A stretch of 64,000 bases of DNA from Pseudomonas monteilii (GTDB taxonomy: Bacteria; Pseudomonadota; Gammaproteobacteria; Pseudomonadales; Pseudomonadaceae), in assembly GCA_001534745.1 (NCBI GenBank), contig CP013997.1:3658001-3722000 (forward strand). The letters run 5' to 3'. A program made the translations under genes and the position numbers. Positions 38,661 to 46,780 of this stretch are shown here, in pieces (within the stretch, counting starts at the first letter, position 1; every line of letters starts with the position of its first letter). The notes below the pieces were generated by a model. It saw only the letters and a program-made list of their open reading frames with translations, was not told the origin of the DNA and ran no database searches.

Positions 38661-38684
38661 ACCAGGCCCCGGCCTGGTTTTTTT
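38661..38684 (+). terminator. Intrinsic terminator of bfd
   Basis: ACCAGGCC (38661-38668) and GGCCTGGT (38671-38678) form a perfect 8-bp stem followed by seven T residues. It isolates bfd from the downstream bfr gene. Confidence 0.93.
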
Positions 38685-38839
38685 ATGCCTTCAATTCAAA
38701 CAGTTAGTCGCCAGACGCGGTTTTGAAACATTCTTATTCTTATTGATTTTCATAGACTATTCAATTACTTAAGTTTGACACTTGCCCAGCCTCGTCGCAC
38801 ACTTCGCCCATTGCACTTATTGAATGGCAGGCTCCCGAC

Positions 38840-39313
38840 ATGAAAGGCGACATCAGCGTTATCCAGCACCTCAACAAAATCCTCGGAAACGAGCTGGTCG
38901 CGATCAACCAATACTTCCTGCATGCGCGCATGTATGAAGACTGGGGCCTGCATGCGATTGGCAAGCACGAGTACAAAGCCTCGATTCACGCGATGAAATA
39001 CGCCGACGTCCTGATCAAGCGTATCTTGTTCCTCGAGGGCATTCCCAACGTGCAGGACCTGGGCAAGCTGCTGATCGGCGAGCATACCCGCGAGATGATC
39101 GAGTGCGACCTGCGTGTCGAACAGAAAGGCTTGTCCGACCTCAAGGCCGCCATTGCCCACTGCGAGACGGCAGGCGATTTCGGCAGCCGGGATCAGCTCG
39201 AGGACATTCTCGAGGGCAAGGAAGAACAGATCGACTGGTTGGAAACCCAACTGGGGCTGATCGACAAGATCAGCATCGAAAACTACATGCAGTCGCAGAT
39301 GGGCGAAGAGTAA
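38840..39313 (+). CDS. bfr: Bacterioferritin, haem-binding subunit with degenerate ferroxidase site
   Basis: This 157-residue ferritin-like four-helix protein (MKGDISVIQHLNKILGNE onward) keeps the haem-axial Met52 and the subunit fold of bacterioferritin. Of the six usual diiron ligands, however, only Glu18 and Glu94 remain; position 51 is Ala, 54 is Tyr, 127 is Lys and 130 is Gln. It should therefore bind haem but not oxidise iron by itself. P. putida is known to build mixed bacterioferritin from an alpha subunit with the ferroxidase centre and a beta subunit with haem; this looks like the beta type. AT-rich DNA (38725-38750) upstream may hold a weak Fur site. Confidence 0.93.
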   Translation: MKGDISVIQHLNKILGNELVAINQYFLHARMYEDWGLHAIGKHEYKASIHAMKYADVLIKRILFLEGIPNVQDLGKLLIGEHTREMIECDLRVEQKGLSDLKAAIAHCETAGDFGSRDQLEDILEGKEEQIDWLETQLGLIDKISIENYMQSQMGEE

Positions 39314-39360
39314 GCCCGCGACGGCATCGTGCTCCCGCCTGGGCAGCACCTACACATCAG

Positions 39361-39417
39361 CGCGCCGGTACCGGCTTGGCACGGGAGCATTCCCAGTGGC
39401 AAGCCGGTACCGGCGCG
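39361..39417. repeat. Long inverted repeat (hairpin) between bfr and grxD
   Basis: A 21-base arm (39361-39381, CGCGCCGGTACCGGCTTGGC then A) pairs with 39397-39417 at 20 of 21 positions. The 15-base loop contains a further GGGA/TCCC stem. Each arm carries its own 10-bp palindrome CCGGTACCGG. CACAT/ATGTG can extend the stem outward. It lies 48 bases after the bfr stop and before the convergent grxD end, so it may serve as a bidirectional terminator or be a REP-type repeat. Confidence 0.7.
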
Positions 39418-39503
39418 ATGTGCATGAAGCCGGGTCAAGAGGCAGCCTTGCGCTGCATCATGACCGCCCTCGAGGCGCCGCCGCATGGGCGACGCGCGAT
39501 GGA

Positions 39504-39839
39504 TCAGGCCTCGGACGTCTTGGCCTTGGCGGCCGCTTCCTTGATCAAGGTCTGCAGTTCACCCTTCTCGTACATTTCCAGCAGGATGTCGCTACCGCCG
39601 ACCAGCTCGCCGCCGACCCACAGTTGCGGGAACGTCGGCCAGTTGGCGTACTTGGGCAGGTTGGCGCGGATTTCAGGGTTCTGCAGGATATCGACGTAGG
39701 CGAACTTCTCGCCGCATCCCATCACTGCCTGCGACGCGCGAGCGGAGAAACCACACTGCGGCGCGTTCGGCGAGCCTTTCATGTAAAGCAGAACCGTATT
39801 GTTGGCAATCTGCTCTTTGATTGTTTCGATGATATCCAT
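39504..39839 (-). CDS. grxD: Monothiol glutaredoxin Grx4
   Basis: GrxD (111 residues) is a CGFS-type glutaredoxin that binds a glutathione-ligated 2Fe-2S cluster as a dimer and passes it to apoproteins or partners. The CGFS motif starts at Cys29 (PNAPQCGFS), with WPTFPQLWVGGELVGG as the cis-Pro and glutathione-binding region. The start at 39839 (MDIIETIKEQI) is canonical; the longer upstream ORF is not supported. Its place next to bfr and bfd matches its iron role. Confidence 0.97.
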   Translation of the reverse strand: MDIIETIKEQIANNTVLLYMKGSPNAPQCGFSARASQAVMGCGEKFAYVDILQNPEIRANLPKYANWPTFPQLWVGGELVGGSDILLEMYEKGELQTLIKEAAAKAKTSEA

Positions 39840-40107
39840 GGAGCACCTCGGCTTAACTTTCCGACACGATCGCCGGCACGGTAGCGCAGTGTAACGGAAA
39901 GCCGGGCGACTTGTCCGGTCCCCTGGCGCGCTTGCCCTCCCGTGTCGCAGCAAGAGCGAAATGATAGGCTGCGGGACGGCAGTCACCGCTTCGTTTGCGA
40001 CAGGCGTTTGCCAAGCCCGCCAGAGACCGTGTACAAACGGAGCGGTCCTGAACGTCACGCGAGCCTCCGGCCGGAAACGCCTTGTGACAGCCTTGCGTCA
40101 CACCCTC

Positions 40108-40135
40108 TTGGTTTCAGGCGACATTTAATTATAGT
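40108..40135 (+). promoter_or_regulatory. Candidate argF promoter
   Basis: TTGGTT (40108-40113) and TATAGT (40130-40135) are spaced by 16 bases, within an AT-rich tract about 115 bases before argF. The -35 is weak, as for an activated or repressed gene. ArgR sites are expected here but I could not assign one with confidence. Confidence 0.35.
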
Positions 40136-40248
40136 ATTGCGCCCTTCCCATTCTCGTCGCTTGGTGCGGCATACGCCGCAGGTCACACCCGTTGTCGTTC
40201 GAAAACGCCGGAACTGGCCTGCATCCGTTGCAGATAAGGTAGTCACTC

Positions 40249-41169
40249 ATGAACGCTAGGCACTTCCTCTCCCTGATGGATCTCACTGCTGACGAACTGC
40301 TCGGCGTGATTCGTCGCGGCATCGAGCTGAAGGCCCTGCGCCAGCGCGGCGTGGTGTTCGAACCGTTGAAGAACCGCGTCCTGGGCATGATTTTCGAAAA
40401 ATCCTCCACGCGTACGCGGGTGTCGTTCGAAGCCGGCATGATCCAGCTCGGTGGCCAGGCCATCTTCCTCTCGCCTCGCGATACGCAACTGGGCCGTGGC
40501 GAGCCGATCGCCGACAGCGCCATCGTGATGTCGAGCATGCTCGATGCCGTGATGATCCGCACCTTCGCCCACGCCACGCTCACCGAATTCGCCGCCCACT
40601 CCCGGGTGCCGGTCATCAATGGGTTGTCCGACGACCTGCACCCCTGCCAGTTGCTGGCCGACATGCAGACGTTCCTCGAACATCGCGGCTCGATCCAGGG
40701 CAAGACCGTGGCCTGGATCGGCGATGGCAACAACATGTGCAACAGCTACGTGGAGGCGGCTCGCCAGTTCGACTTCCAGTTGCGCATCGCCTGCCCCGAA
40801 GGCTACGAGCCCGATCCACGCTTCCTGGCCGAGGCAGGCGATCGTGTGCAGGTCCTGCGCGACCCGCGTGAAGCCGTGCGCGATGCGCACCTGATCAGCA
40901 CCGACGTCTGGACTTCCATGGGCCAGGAGGAGGAAACTGCACGGCGCCTGGCGCACTTCGCGCCTTACCAGGTCAACAAGGCACTGCTCGACCTGGCGGC
41001 ACCCGATGCCCTGTTCATGCATTGCCTGCCCGCCCACCGTGGCGAGGAAATCAGCCTGGACCTGCTCGACGACCCACGTTCGGTCGCCTGGTCCCAGGCA
41101 GAAAACCGCTTGCATGCGCAGAAGGCGCTTCTCGAACTTCTGGTAGAACCGGCATACCACCACGCATGA
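40249..41169 (+). CDS. argF: Ornithine carbamoyltransferase (anabolic)
   Basis: ArgF (306 residues) makes citrulline from ornithine and carbamoyl phosphate. The carbamoyl-phosphate loop SSTRT is in [15 protein letters not shown], with HPCQ in [14 protein letters not shown] and the ornithine-binding HCLPAHRG near the C-terminus. Length fits the anabolic ArgF of pseudomonads rather than the longer catabolic ArcB. Its stop overlaps the start of an ABC ATPase gene (ATGA at 41166-41169), so the ATPase is translated with it. Confidence 0.97.
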   Translation: MNARHFLSLMDLTADELLGVIRRGIELKALRQRGVVFEPLKNRVLGMIFEKSSTRTRVSFEAGMIQLGGQAIFLSPRDTQLGRGEPIADSAIVMSSMLDAVMIRTFAHATLTEFAAHSRVPVINGLSDDLHPCQLLADMQTFLEHRGSIQGKTVAWIGDGNNMCNSYVEAARQFDFQLRIACPEGYEPDPRFLAEAGDRVQVLRDPREAVRDAHLISTDVWTSMGQEEETARRLAHFAPYQVNKALLDLAAPDALFMHCLPAHRGEEISLDLLDDPRSVAWSQAENRLHAQKALLELLVEPAYHHA

Positions 41170-42275
41170 GCCCTTCCCTACTGTTGTCGTTGCGCGATCT
41201 CGCCTGCGGCTATGGCGACCAGCGTGTCGTCCAGAACCTCAACCTGCACCTCAACGCGGGCGACATCGGTTGCCTGCTCGGGTCCTCAGGGTGCGGCAAG
41301 ACCACGACCCTGCGCGCGATCGCGGGCTTCGAGCCGGTGCATGCCGGCGAGATCCGCCTGGCGGGCGAGGTCATCTCCCGGGCCGGCTTCACGCTGGCGC
41401 CCGAGAAACGCCGGATCGGCATGGTGTTCCAGGACTATGCGCTGTTTCCGCACCTGACCGTGGCGCAGAACATCGCCTTCGGCATCGCCAAGCACCCGCA
41501 ACAACGCCGGGTGATCGAGGAGATGCTCGAACTGGTCAAGCTCGACGGCCTGGGCGGGCGGTATCCGCACGAGCTGTCGGGCGGGCAGCAGCAGCGTGTC
41601 GCCCTGGCACGGGCCCTGGCGCCGGAGCCGCAACTGCTCCTGCTGGACGAGCCTTTCTCCAACCTCGACGTCGAACTGCGCCGTCGCCTCAGCCATGAAG
41701 TGCGCGACATCCTGAAAAGCCGTGGCACCAGCGCCATCCTGGTGACCCACGATCAGGAGGAGGCCTTCGCGGTCAGCGATCACGTCGGCGTGTTCAAGGC
41801 CGGCTGCCTGGAGCAATGGGATACGCCCTACAACCTCTACCACGAGCCACAGACACCGTTCGTGGCCAGCTTCATCGGTCAGGGCTACTTCATCCGTGGC
41901 CAATTGACCAGCCACGAATCGGTCAGTACCGAGCTGGGCGAGCTGCGCGGCAACCGTGCCTACAGCATGGCGCCCGGCAGTGCCGTCGACGTGCTGTTGC
42001 GGCCCGACGACATCGTGCACGCGCCGAACAGCCCGTTGCGCCCGCGCATCGTCGGCAAGAGCTTCCTGGGCGCTTCGACCCTGTATCGCCTCCAGCTGGC
42101 GACCGGCAGCCAGCTCGAGGCGATCTTCCCCAGCCATGTCGATCACCAGGTCGGTGAAGACGTGGGCGTGGCCGTCGAGGCCGATCACCTGGTGGTGTTT
42201 CCGGCCCAAGGCAGTGTCGCTGCGCAGCTGCCAAATGCGCAGGCCAGCGTTCGACGCTACAGCACGTCGCACTGA
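41166..42275 (+). CDS. Orphan ABC transporter ATP-binding protein (FbpC/PotA-like)
   Basis: This 369-residue ATPase subunit has Walker A GSSGCGKT at residues 39-46, signature [15 protein letters not shown], Walker [13 protein letters not shown] and the H-loop [11 protein letters not shown]-terminal TOBE-type regulatory domain starts at about residue 240 ([12 protein letters not shown], then [12 protein letters not shown]). This is the layout of iron(III), sulfate or polyamine importer ATPases such as FbpC. No permease or binding protein gene is next to it, so the substrate is open. It overlaps argF by four bases. Confidence 0.9.
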   Translation: MSPSLLLSLRDLACGYGDQRVVQNLNLHLNAGDIGCLLGSSGCGKTTTLRAIAGFEPVHAGEIRLAGEVISRAGFTLAPEKRRIGMVFQDYALFPHLTVAQNIAFGIAKHPQQRRVIEEMLELVKLDGLGGRYPHELSGGQQQRVALARALAPEPQLLLLDEPFSNLDVELRRRLSHEVRDILKSRGTSAILVTHDQEEAFAVSDHVGVFKAGCLEQWDTPYNLYHEPQTPFVASFIGQGYFIRGQLTSHESVSTELGELRGNRAYSMAPGSAVDVLLRPDDIVHAPNSPLRPRIVGKSFLGASTLYRLQLATGSQLEAIFPSHVDHQVGEDVGVAVEADHLVVFPAQGSVAAQLPNAQASVRRYSTSH

Positions 42276-42312
42276 TCGCGACGCATGACGGCAGCGTCAG
42301 GGCTGCCGTCCC

Positions 42313-42783
42313 TCATCCTCGCCCGATATCGGCGAACGTGGCCTGGGTCAGCGCTGCCAGCGCGGCGGCGGTCAGCTCGACTTCCAGGCCGCGCCGCCCG
42401 GCGCTCACATGCAGGGTCGCCAGCCCCTGGGCAGACGTGTCGATGAACGTACGCAGGCGTTTCTTCTGGCCCAGCGGGCTGATCCCTCCGACCAGGTAAC
42501 CCGTCGAGCGCTGGGCAGCCGTCGGGTCGGCCATCTCGCACTTCTTCACCTGCGCTGCCTGGGCCAGCCCCTTGAGGTCCAAGGTGCCCGTCACCGGCAC
42601 CACGGCCACCAGCAGCTCGCCCTTCTCGGTGCAGGCCAGCAAGGTCTTGAACACCTGACGCGCCTCCAGACCGAGCTTTTCAGCCGCCTCCAGACCATAG
42701 GAAGCGGCTTTCGGATCATGTTCGTAGCTGTGTACGCGGTGGTCGACGCGGGCTTTCTTGAGCAGGGCCAGTGCGGGGGTCAT
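42313..42783 (-). CDS. ybaK: YbaK/ProX-type Cys-tRNA(Pro) deacylase
   Basis: This 156-residue trans-editing enzyme hydrolyses Cys-tRNA(Pro) made in error by ProRS. Family features are MTPALALLKKARVDHRVHSY, the essential Lys in QVFKTLLA, and GYLVGGISPLGQKKRLRTF. The start at 42783 (MTPALALLKK) is the usual N-terminus; the longer ORF upstream adds 39 unlikely residues. It is convergent with the ABC ATPase gene and divergent from glpF. Confidence 0.93.
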   Translation of the reverse strand: MTPALALLKKARVDHRVHSYEHDPKAASYGLEAAEKLGLEARQVFKTLLACTEKGELLVAVVPVTGTLDLKGLAQAAQVKKCEMADPTAAQRSTGYLVGGISPLGQKKRLRTFIDTSAQGLATLHVSAGRRGLEVELTAAALAALTQATFADIGRG

Positions 42784-42910
42784 GGGCAATTCCGACGAGG
42801 GACGGTCAGGGGCACTGTAGGCCAAAACCGTGGTGCGGACCAGATCAGGCACACGCCGTTCGCGCGTCCATGACGAGACGCCCTTCAAAAGACCGGTCAC
42901 GAAATGGCTG

Positions 42911-42957
42911 ACCGTTCGGTTTCGACCTTTGACATTAGTATTTCTTGTCTATATTTT
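42911..42957 (+). promoter_or_regulatory. glpFK promoter with possible GlpR operator
   Basis: TTGACA (42929-42934) and TATTTT (42952-42957) are 17 bases apart. ACCGTTCGGTTTCGACCTTT (42911-42930) matches the enterobacterial GlpR consensus at about 14 of 20 positions and touches the -35 box. The 5' leader to glpF would be about 120 bases. Confidence 0.5.
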
Positions 42958-43085
42958 TTCGTTTCTGAAGAAACCCTGCCTCATCAGGGTGCATCCCGAT
43001 TCAAACGCCCAGCTTCAGTGCGGATCGAAGCGGGCCTTGCTGTCGAGCGCAGCCGCGCCTAACAACAACAAGAACGAGGTCATAC

Positions 43086-43928
43086 ATGACGAATACCGCT
43101 CCTACCCTACGGGCCCAGTGCCTGGCCGAGTTTCTCGGCACTGCCCTGCTCATCTTCTTCGGCACCGGCTGCGTGGCGGCCATGAAAGTCGCCGGCGCCG
43201 GCTTCGGACTCTGGGAAATCAGCATCGTCTGGGGCATCGGCGTGAGCATGGGCATCTACCTGACCGCGGGCATTTCCGGTGCTCACCTGAACCCGGCCGT
43301 CAGCATCGCGCTGTGGCTGTTCGCCGGCTTCGAGCGACGCAAGGTGCCTTTCTACATCCTGGCCCAGGTGCTGGGCGCCTTCTGCTCGGCGGCGCTGGTG
43401 TACACCTTGTACAGCAACCTGTTTTTCGATTTCGAACAAAGCCATGGCATGGTGCGGGGCAGCGTCGAGAGCCTCGAGCTGGCCTCGATCTTCTCCACCT
43501 ATCCCAACGCCGCCCTGGGTGTCGGCCAGGCCTTCCTGGTCGAGGTGGTCATCACGGCCATCCTGATGGGGGTGATCATGGCCCTGACCGATGACAACAA
43601 TGGGCTGCGCCGCGGTCCGATGGCCCCGCTGCTGATCGGCCTGCTGATCGCAGTGATCGGCAGTGCCATGGGCCCGCTGACCGGCTTTGCCATGAACCCG
43701 GCGCGGGACTTCGGCCCCAAGCTGATGACGTTCCTGGCCGGCTGGGGCGAGGTGAGCCTGACCGGCGGCCGCGACATTCCCTACTTCCTGATACCGATCG
43801 TCGCGCCGATCCTCGGTGCCTGCCTGGGGGCTGCGGCCTACCGTGGCATGATTGCGCGCCACTTGCCGAGCGTGGCCCTCGAGCCTGAGCAGGCCGATGC
43901 GGCCCGTGTGAATACCCCTGTTTCCTGA
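43086..43928 (+). CDS. glpF: Glycerol uptake facilitator GlpF
   Basis: GlpF (280 residues) is an aquaglyceroporin that lets glycerol enter by facilitated diffusion. Six helices and the two half-helix NPA motifs are present: SGAHLNPAVSIAL and FAMNPARDFGPKL. The second NPA is followed by Arg and Asp, the signature of glycerol facilitators rather than water channels. It is the first gene of glpF-glpK, 60 bases before glpK, with a GlpR-like site upstream. Confidence 0.97.
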   Translation: MTNTAPTLRAQCLAEFLGTALLIFFGTGCVAAMKVAGAGFGLWEISIVWGIGVSMGIYLTAGISGAHLNPAVSIALWLFAGFERRKVPFYILAQVLGAFCSAALVYTLYSNLFFDFEQSHGMVRGSVESLELASIFSTYPNAALGVGQAFLVEVVITAILMGVIMALTDDNNGLRRGPMAPLLIGLLIAVIGSAMGPLTGFAMNPARDFGPKLMTFLAGWGEVSLTGGRDIPYFLIPIVAPILGACLGAAAYRGMIARHLPSVALEPEQADAARVNTPVS

Positions 43929-43988
43929 GCGACGGCTGCGAATCTTCCCCACGCCCAGCCGCCTCCCCTTTTTTGCAAGGTCACCGAC

Positions 43989-45479
43989 ATGACAGACAGC
44001 CTCGACAAACAGTACATCATCGCCCTGGACCAGGGCACGACCAGTTCGCGAGCCATCATTTTCGACCGTGACGCCAACGTGGTTTGCACTTCACAACGCG
44101 AATTCGCCCAGCACTACCCCCAGGCGGGCTGGGTCGAGCATGACCCGATGGAGATCTTCGCCACCCAGAGCGCCACCATGGTCGAAGCGCTGGCCCAGGC
44201 CAACATCAGCCATGCCCAGGTGGCGGCGCTGGGGATCACCAACCAGCGTGAAACCACCGTGGTCTGGGACCGGGAAACCGGTCGTCCGGTGTACAACGCC
44301 ATCGTCTGGCAGTGCCGACGCAGCACCGGCATCTGCGAGCAGCTCAAGCTCGACGGGCACGAGGACTACATTCGCCAGACCACCGGGCTGGTCATCGACC
44401 CCTACTTCTCCGGCACCAAGCTCAAGTGGATCCTGGACAATGTCGAGGGTGTGCGCGAACGTGCCGAGCGCGGCGAGCTGATGTTCGGAACCGTCGATAC
44501 CTGGCTGATCTGGAAGTTCTCCGGCGGCAAGATCCACGTCACCGACTACACCAATGCTTCGCGCACCTTGATGTTCAACATCCACACCCTGACCTGGGAC
44601 GCGAAGATGCTGGACCTGCTCGGCATTCCGTCGAGTCTGCTGCCGGAAGTCCGCAGCTCCTCGGAAGTCTATGGCCATACCAAGAGCGGTATCGCCATCG
44701 CCGGTATCGCGGGTGACCAGCAGTCTGCGCTCTTCGGGCAGATGTGCGTGGAGCCTGGGCAGGCCAAGAACACCTACGGCACCGGCTGCTTCCTGTTGAT
44801 GAACACCGGCAGCCAGCCGGTGAGTTCCTCCCATGGTTTGCTGACCACCATCGCCTGCGGTCCACGTGGCGAAGTGGCCTATGCACTGGAAGGCGCGGTG
44901 TTCAATGGCGGCTCGACCGTGCAGTGGCTGCGTGACGAACTGAAGATCGTCAACGACGCGCTCGACACCGAATACTTCGCCAGTAAGGTCAAGGACAGCA
45001 ACGGCGTGTACCTGGTCCCGGCCTTCACCGGTCTGGGCGCGCCCTACTGGGACCCCTATGCACGTGGCGCGCTGTTCGGCCTGACCCGCGGCGTGAAGGT
45101 GGATCACATCATCCGCGCGGCCCTGGAGTCCATCGCCTACCAGACCCGTGACGTGCTCGATGCCATGCAGCAGGACTGCGGCCAGCGCCTCAGCGAGCTG
45201 CGCGTGGATGGCGGCGCGGTGGCCAACAACTTCCTCATGCAGTTCCAGGCCGACATCCTGGGCACCTGTGTCGAACGTCCGCAGATGCGCGAGACCACCG
45301 CCCTGGGCGCTGCCTACCTGGCAGGCCTGGCCTGCGGTTTCTGGAGCGGGCTGGACGAGCTGCGCGGCAAGGCCGTGATCGAACGCGAATTCACGCCACG
45401 CCTGGAAGAAGCCGAGAAAGAAAAGCTCTATGCCGGCTGGAAGAAGGCCATCGAGCGTACTCGCGACTGGGAGGCCTGA
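43989..45479 (+). CDS. glpK: Glycerol kinase
   Basis: GlpK (496 residues) phosphorylates glycerol to sn-glycerol 3-phosphate, trapping it in the cell. The FGGY-kinase features are [12 protein letters not shown] at the N-terminus (phosphate loop), [10 protein letters not shown], and [13 protein letters not shown] with the catalytic Asp region. [17 protein letters not shown] is near the C-terminus. It is cotranscribed with glpF. A hairpin (45498-45530) then separates it from glpR. Confidence 0.98.
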   Translation: MTDSLDKQYIIALDQGTTSSRAIIFDRDANVVCTSQREFAQHYPQAGWVEHDPMEIFATQSATMVEALAQANISHAQVAALGITNQRETTVVWDRETGRPVYNAIVWQCRRSTGICEQLKLDGHEDYIRQTTGLVIDPYFSGTKLKWILDNVEGVRERAERGELMFGTVDTWLIWKFSGGKIHVTDYTNASRTLMFNIHTLTWDAKMLDLLGIPSSLLPEVRSSSEVYGHTKSGIAIAGIAGDQQSALFGQMCVEPGQAKNTYGTGCFLLMNTGSQPVSSSHGLLTTIACGPRGEVAYALEGAVFNGGSTVQWLRDELKIVNDALDTEYFASKVKDSNGVYLVPAFTGLGAPYWDPYARGALFGLTRGVKVDHIIRAALESIAYQTRDVLDAMQQDCGQRLSELRVDGGAVANNFLMQFQADILGTCVERPQMRETTALGAAYLAGLACGFWSGLDELRGKAVIEREFTPRLEEAEKEKLYAGWKKAIERTRDWEA

Positions 45480-45497
45480 TAGCGGCAAGCTGCGTTG

Positions 45498-45530
45498 GGT
45501 GAACCTTCTCCTTCAGGGTTCACCTGTTTC
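45498..45530 (+). terminator. Terminator-like hairpin after glpK
   Basis: GGTGAACC (45498-45505) pairs with GGTTCACC (45517-45524), with an 11-base loop and TGTTTC after it. It lies 19 bases after the glpK stop and probably ends most glpFK transcripts before glpR. Confidence 0.6.
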
Positions 45531-45692
45531 CGGGGTCGCCTCGCGGCCCCTGCCGATGCACCGGGCTGCCAACGCCCGGTGATGCGCCCCATCAGTCACG
45601 CCCTCCATCAGTCTTGCGCCACCGTCCAGCTTGCAGCCAGCGCCCCCTAGCTTGTACCGTCTGGGCTTTTGCTGGCCGCCTGAAGGAAGCCC

Positions 45693-46448
45693 ATGAACCT
45701 GCCCCCCCGACAACAACAGATTCTCGAGCTGGTGCGCGAACGCGGCTACGTCAGCATCGAGGAAATGGCGCAGCTGTTCGTCATGACGCCGCAAACCATT
45801 CGACGCGACATCAACCAACTGGCCGAAGCCAACCTGCTGCGCCGCTACCATGGTGGCGCCGCCTACGACTCGAGCATCGAGAACACCGCCTACGCCATGC
45901 GCGCCGACCAGATGCGCGACGAGAAGCAACGGATCGCCGAAGCCGTGGCCCGACAGATTCCCGACCACGCGTCGCTGTTCATCAACATCGGCACCACCAC
46001 GGAGTTCATCGCCCGTGCCCTGCTCAATCACGAACACCTGAAGGTCATCACCAACAACCTGCACGTGGCCTCGATCCTCAGCGCCAAGGACGATTTCGAG
46101 GTGCTGGTGGCAGGCGGCAAGGTACGTCGTGATGGCGGCGTGGTCGGCCAGGCAAGCGTCGACTTCATCGATCAGTTCAAGGTGGACGTCGCCGTGGTCG
46201 GGATCAGTGGCATCGACGAAGACGGCAGCCTGCTCGATTTCGACTACCAGGAAGTGCGTGTGTCGCAATCGATCATCACCAATGCCCGCCAGGTGATCCT
46301 GGCCGCCGACTCGAGCAAGTTCGGGCGCAACGCCATGGTCCGACTGGGCTCGATCAGCCTGGTGGACTGCCTGGTCACCGACCGCCCTCCGTCGCCTGCC
46401 TTGGCCGACCTGCTCAACCAGCACAAGGTCCGTCTCGAAGTGGTCTGA
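45693..46448 (+). CDS. glpR: Glycerol-3-phosphate regulon repressor GlpR
   Basis: GlpR (251 residues) is a DeoR-family repressor. The N-terminal HTH (about residues 5-55) reads [20 protein letters not shown], then [14 protein letters not shown]. The C-terminal sugar-phosphate-binding domain has [15 protein letters not shown] and [20 protein letters not shown]. It should release its operators when glycerol 3-phosphate binds. Candidate operators lie before glpF and before glpD. The position glpK-glpR-glpD is standard for Pseudomonas. Confidence 0.96.
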   Translation: MNLPPRQQQILELVRERGYVSIEEMAQLFVMTPQTIRRDINQLAEANLLRRYHGGAAYDSSIENTAYAMRADQMRDEKQRIAEAVARQIPDHASLFINIGTTTEFIARALLNHEHLKVITNNLHVASILSAKDDFEVLVAGGKVRRDGGVVGQASVDFIDQFKVDVAVVGISGIDEDGSLLDFDYQEVRVSQSIITNARQVILAADSSKFGRNAMVRLGSISLVDCLVTDRPPSPALADLLNQHKVRLEVV

Positions 46449-46480
46449 GCCCGGCCTGCCGTTTCGCACAGGATCTTTCG

Positions 46481-46496
46481 TGGGCCTGCGGGCCCA
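46481..46496 (+). terminator. Small hairpin after glpR
   Basis: TGGGCC (46481-46486) pairs with GGCCCA (46491-46496), loop TGCG, 33 bases after the glpR stop. It has no T-run, so its terminator role is uncertain. Confidence 0.4.
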
Positions 46497-46718
46497 TGAA
46501 CACAAGCGATCATGGGTTGTCAGGCCACTGAAGGTCGATCAACAGGCCTTCCCATCGGCCGTGTGTCCGATCGTGTAAGCGCTTTGAAACCATGGCCCTC
46601 TATTCTCGGTAAGCACCACGCCTGCTCAGCCGACGCATGTTCGGAAATGTTCGAACCACCGGCCCCATCGATTTTTTCTATGGAAATCGCGCTGGTGAAC
46701 CGGTCGCTATTGCGCTAG

Positions 46719-46746
46719 TATTTTCGCAAACGAACATTGATGTTCG
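46719..46746 (+). promoter_or_regulatory. GlpR operator region upstream of glpD
   Basis: TATTTTCGCAAACGAACATT (46719-46738) fits the enterobacterial GlpR consensus (WATKYTCGWWAWCGAMCATW) at 19 of 20 positions. It overlaps a perfect dyad CGAACAT-TG-ATGTTCG (46731-46746), whose right half starts a second site. More ATGTTCG half-sites lie at 46637-46643 and 46647-46653. In the 332-base gap 46449-46780 I see otherwise only the hairpin after glpR and the glpD leader with AGGAGG. Confidence 0.7.
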
Positions 46747-46780
46747 CATTCGCTGCGATCCATCATCAGGAGGCTCCGCC

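Noticed and set aside
46637..46780. N-terminal extension of glpD from an upstream ATG
   Set aside because: It would translate the GlpR operator region; the GTG at 46781 has AGGAGG and gives the normal GlpD N-terminus.
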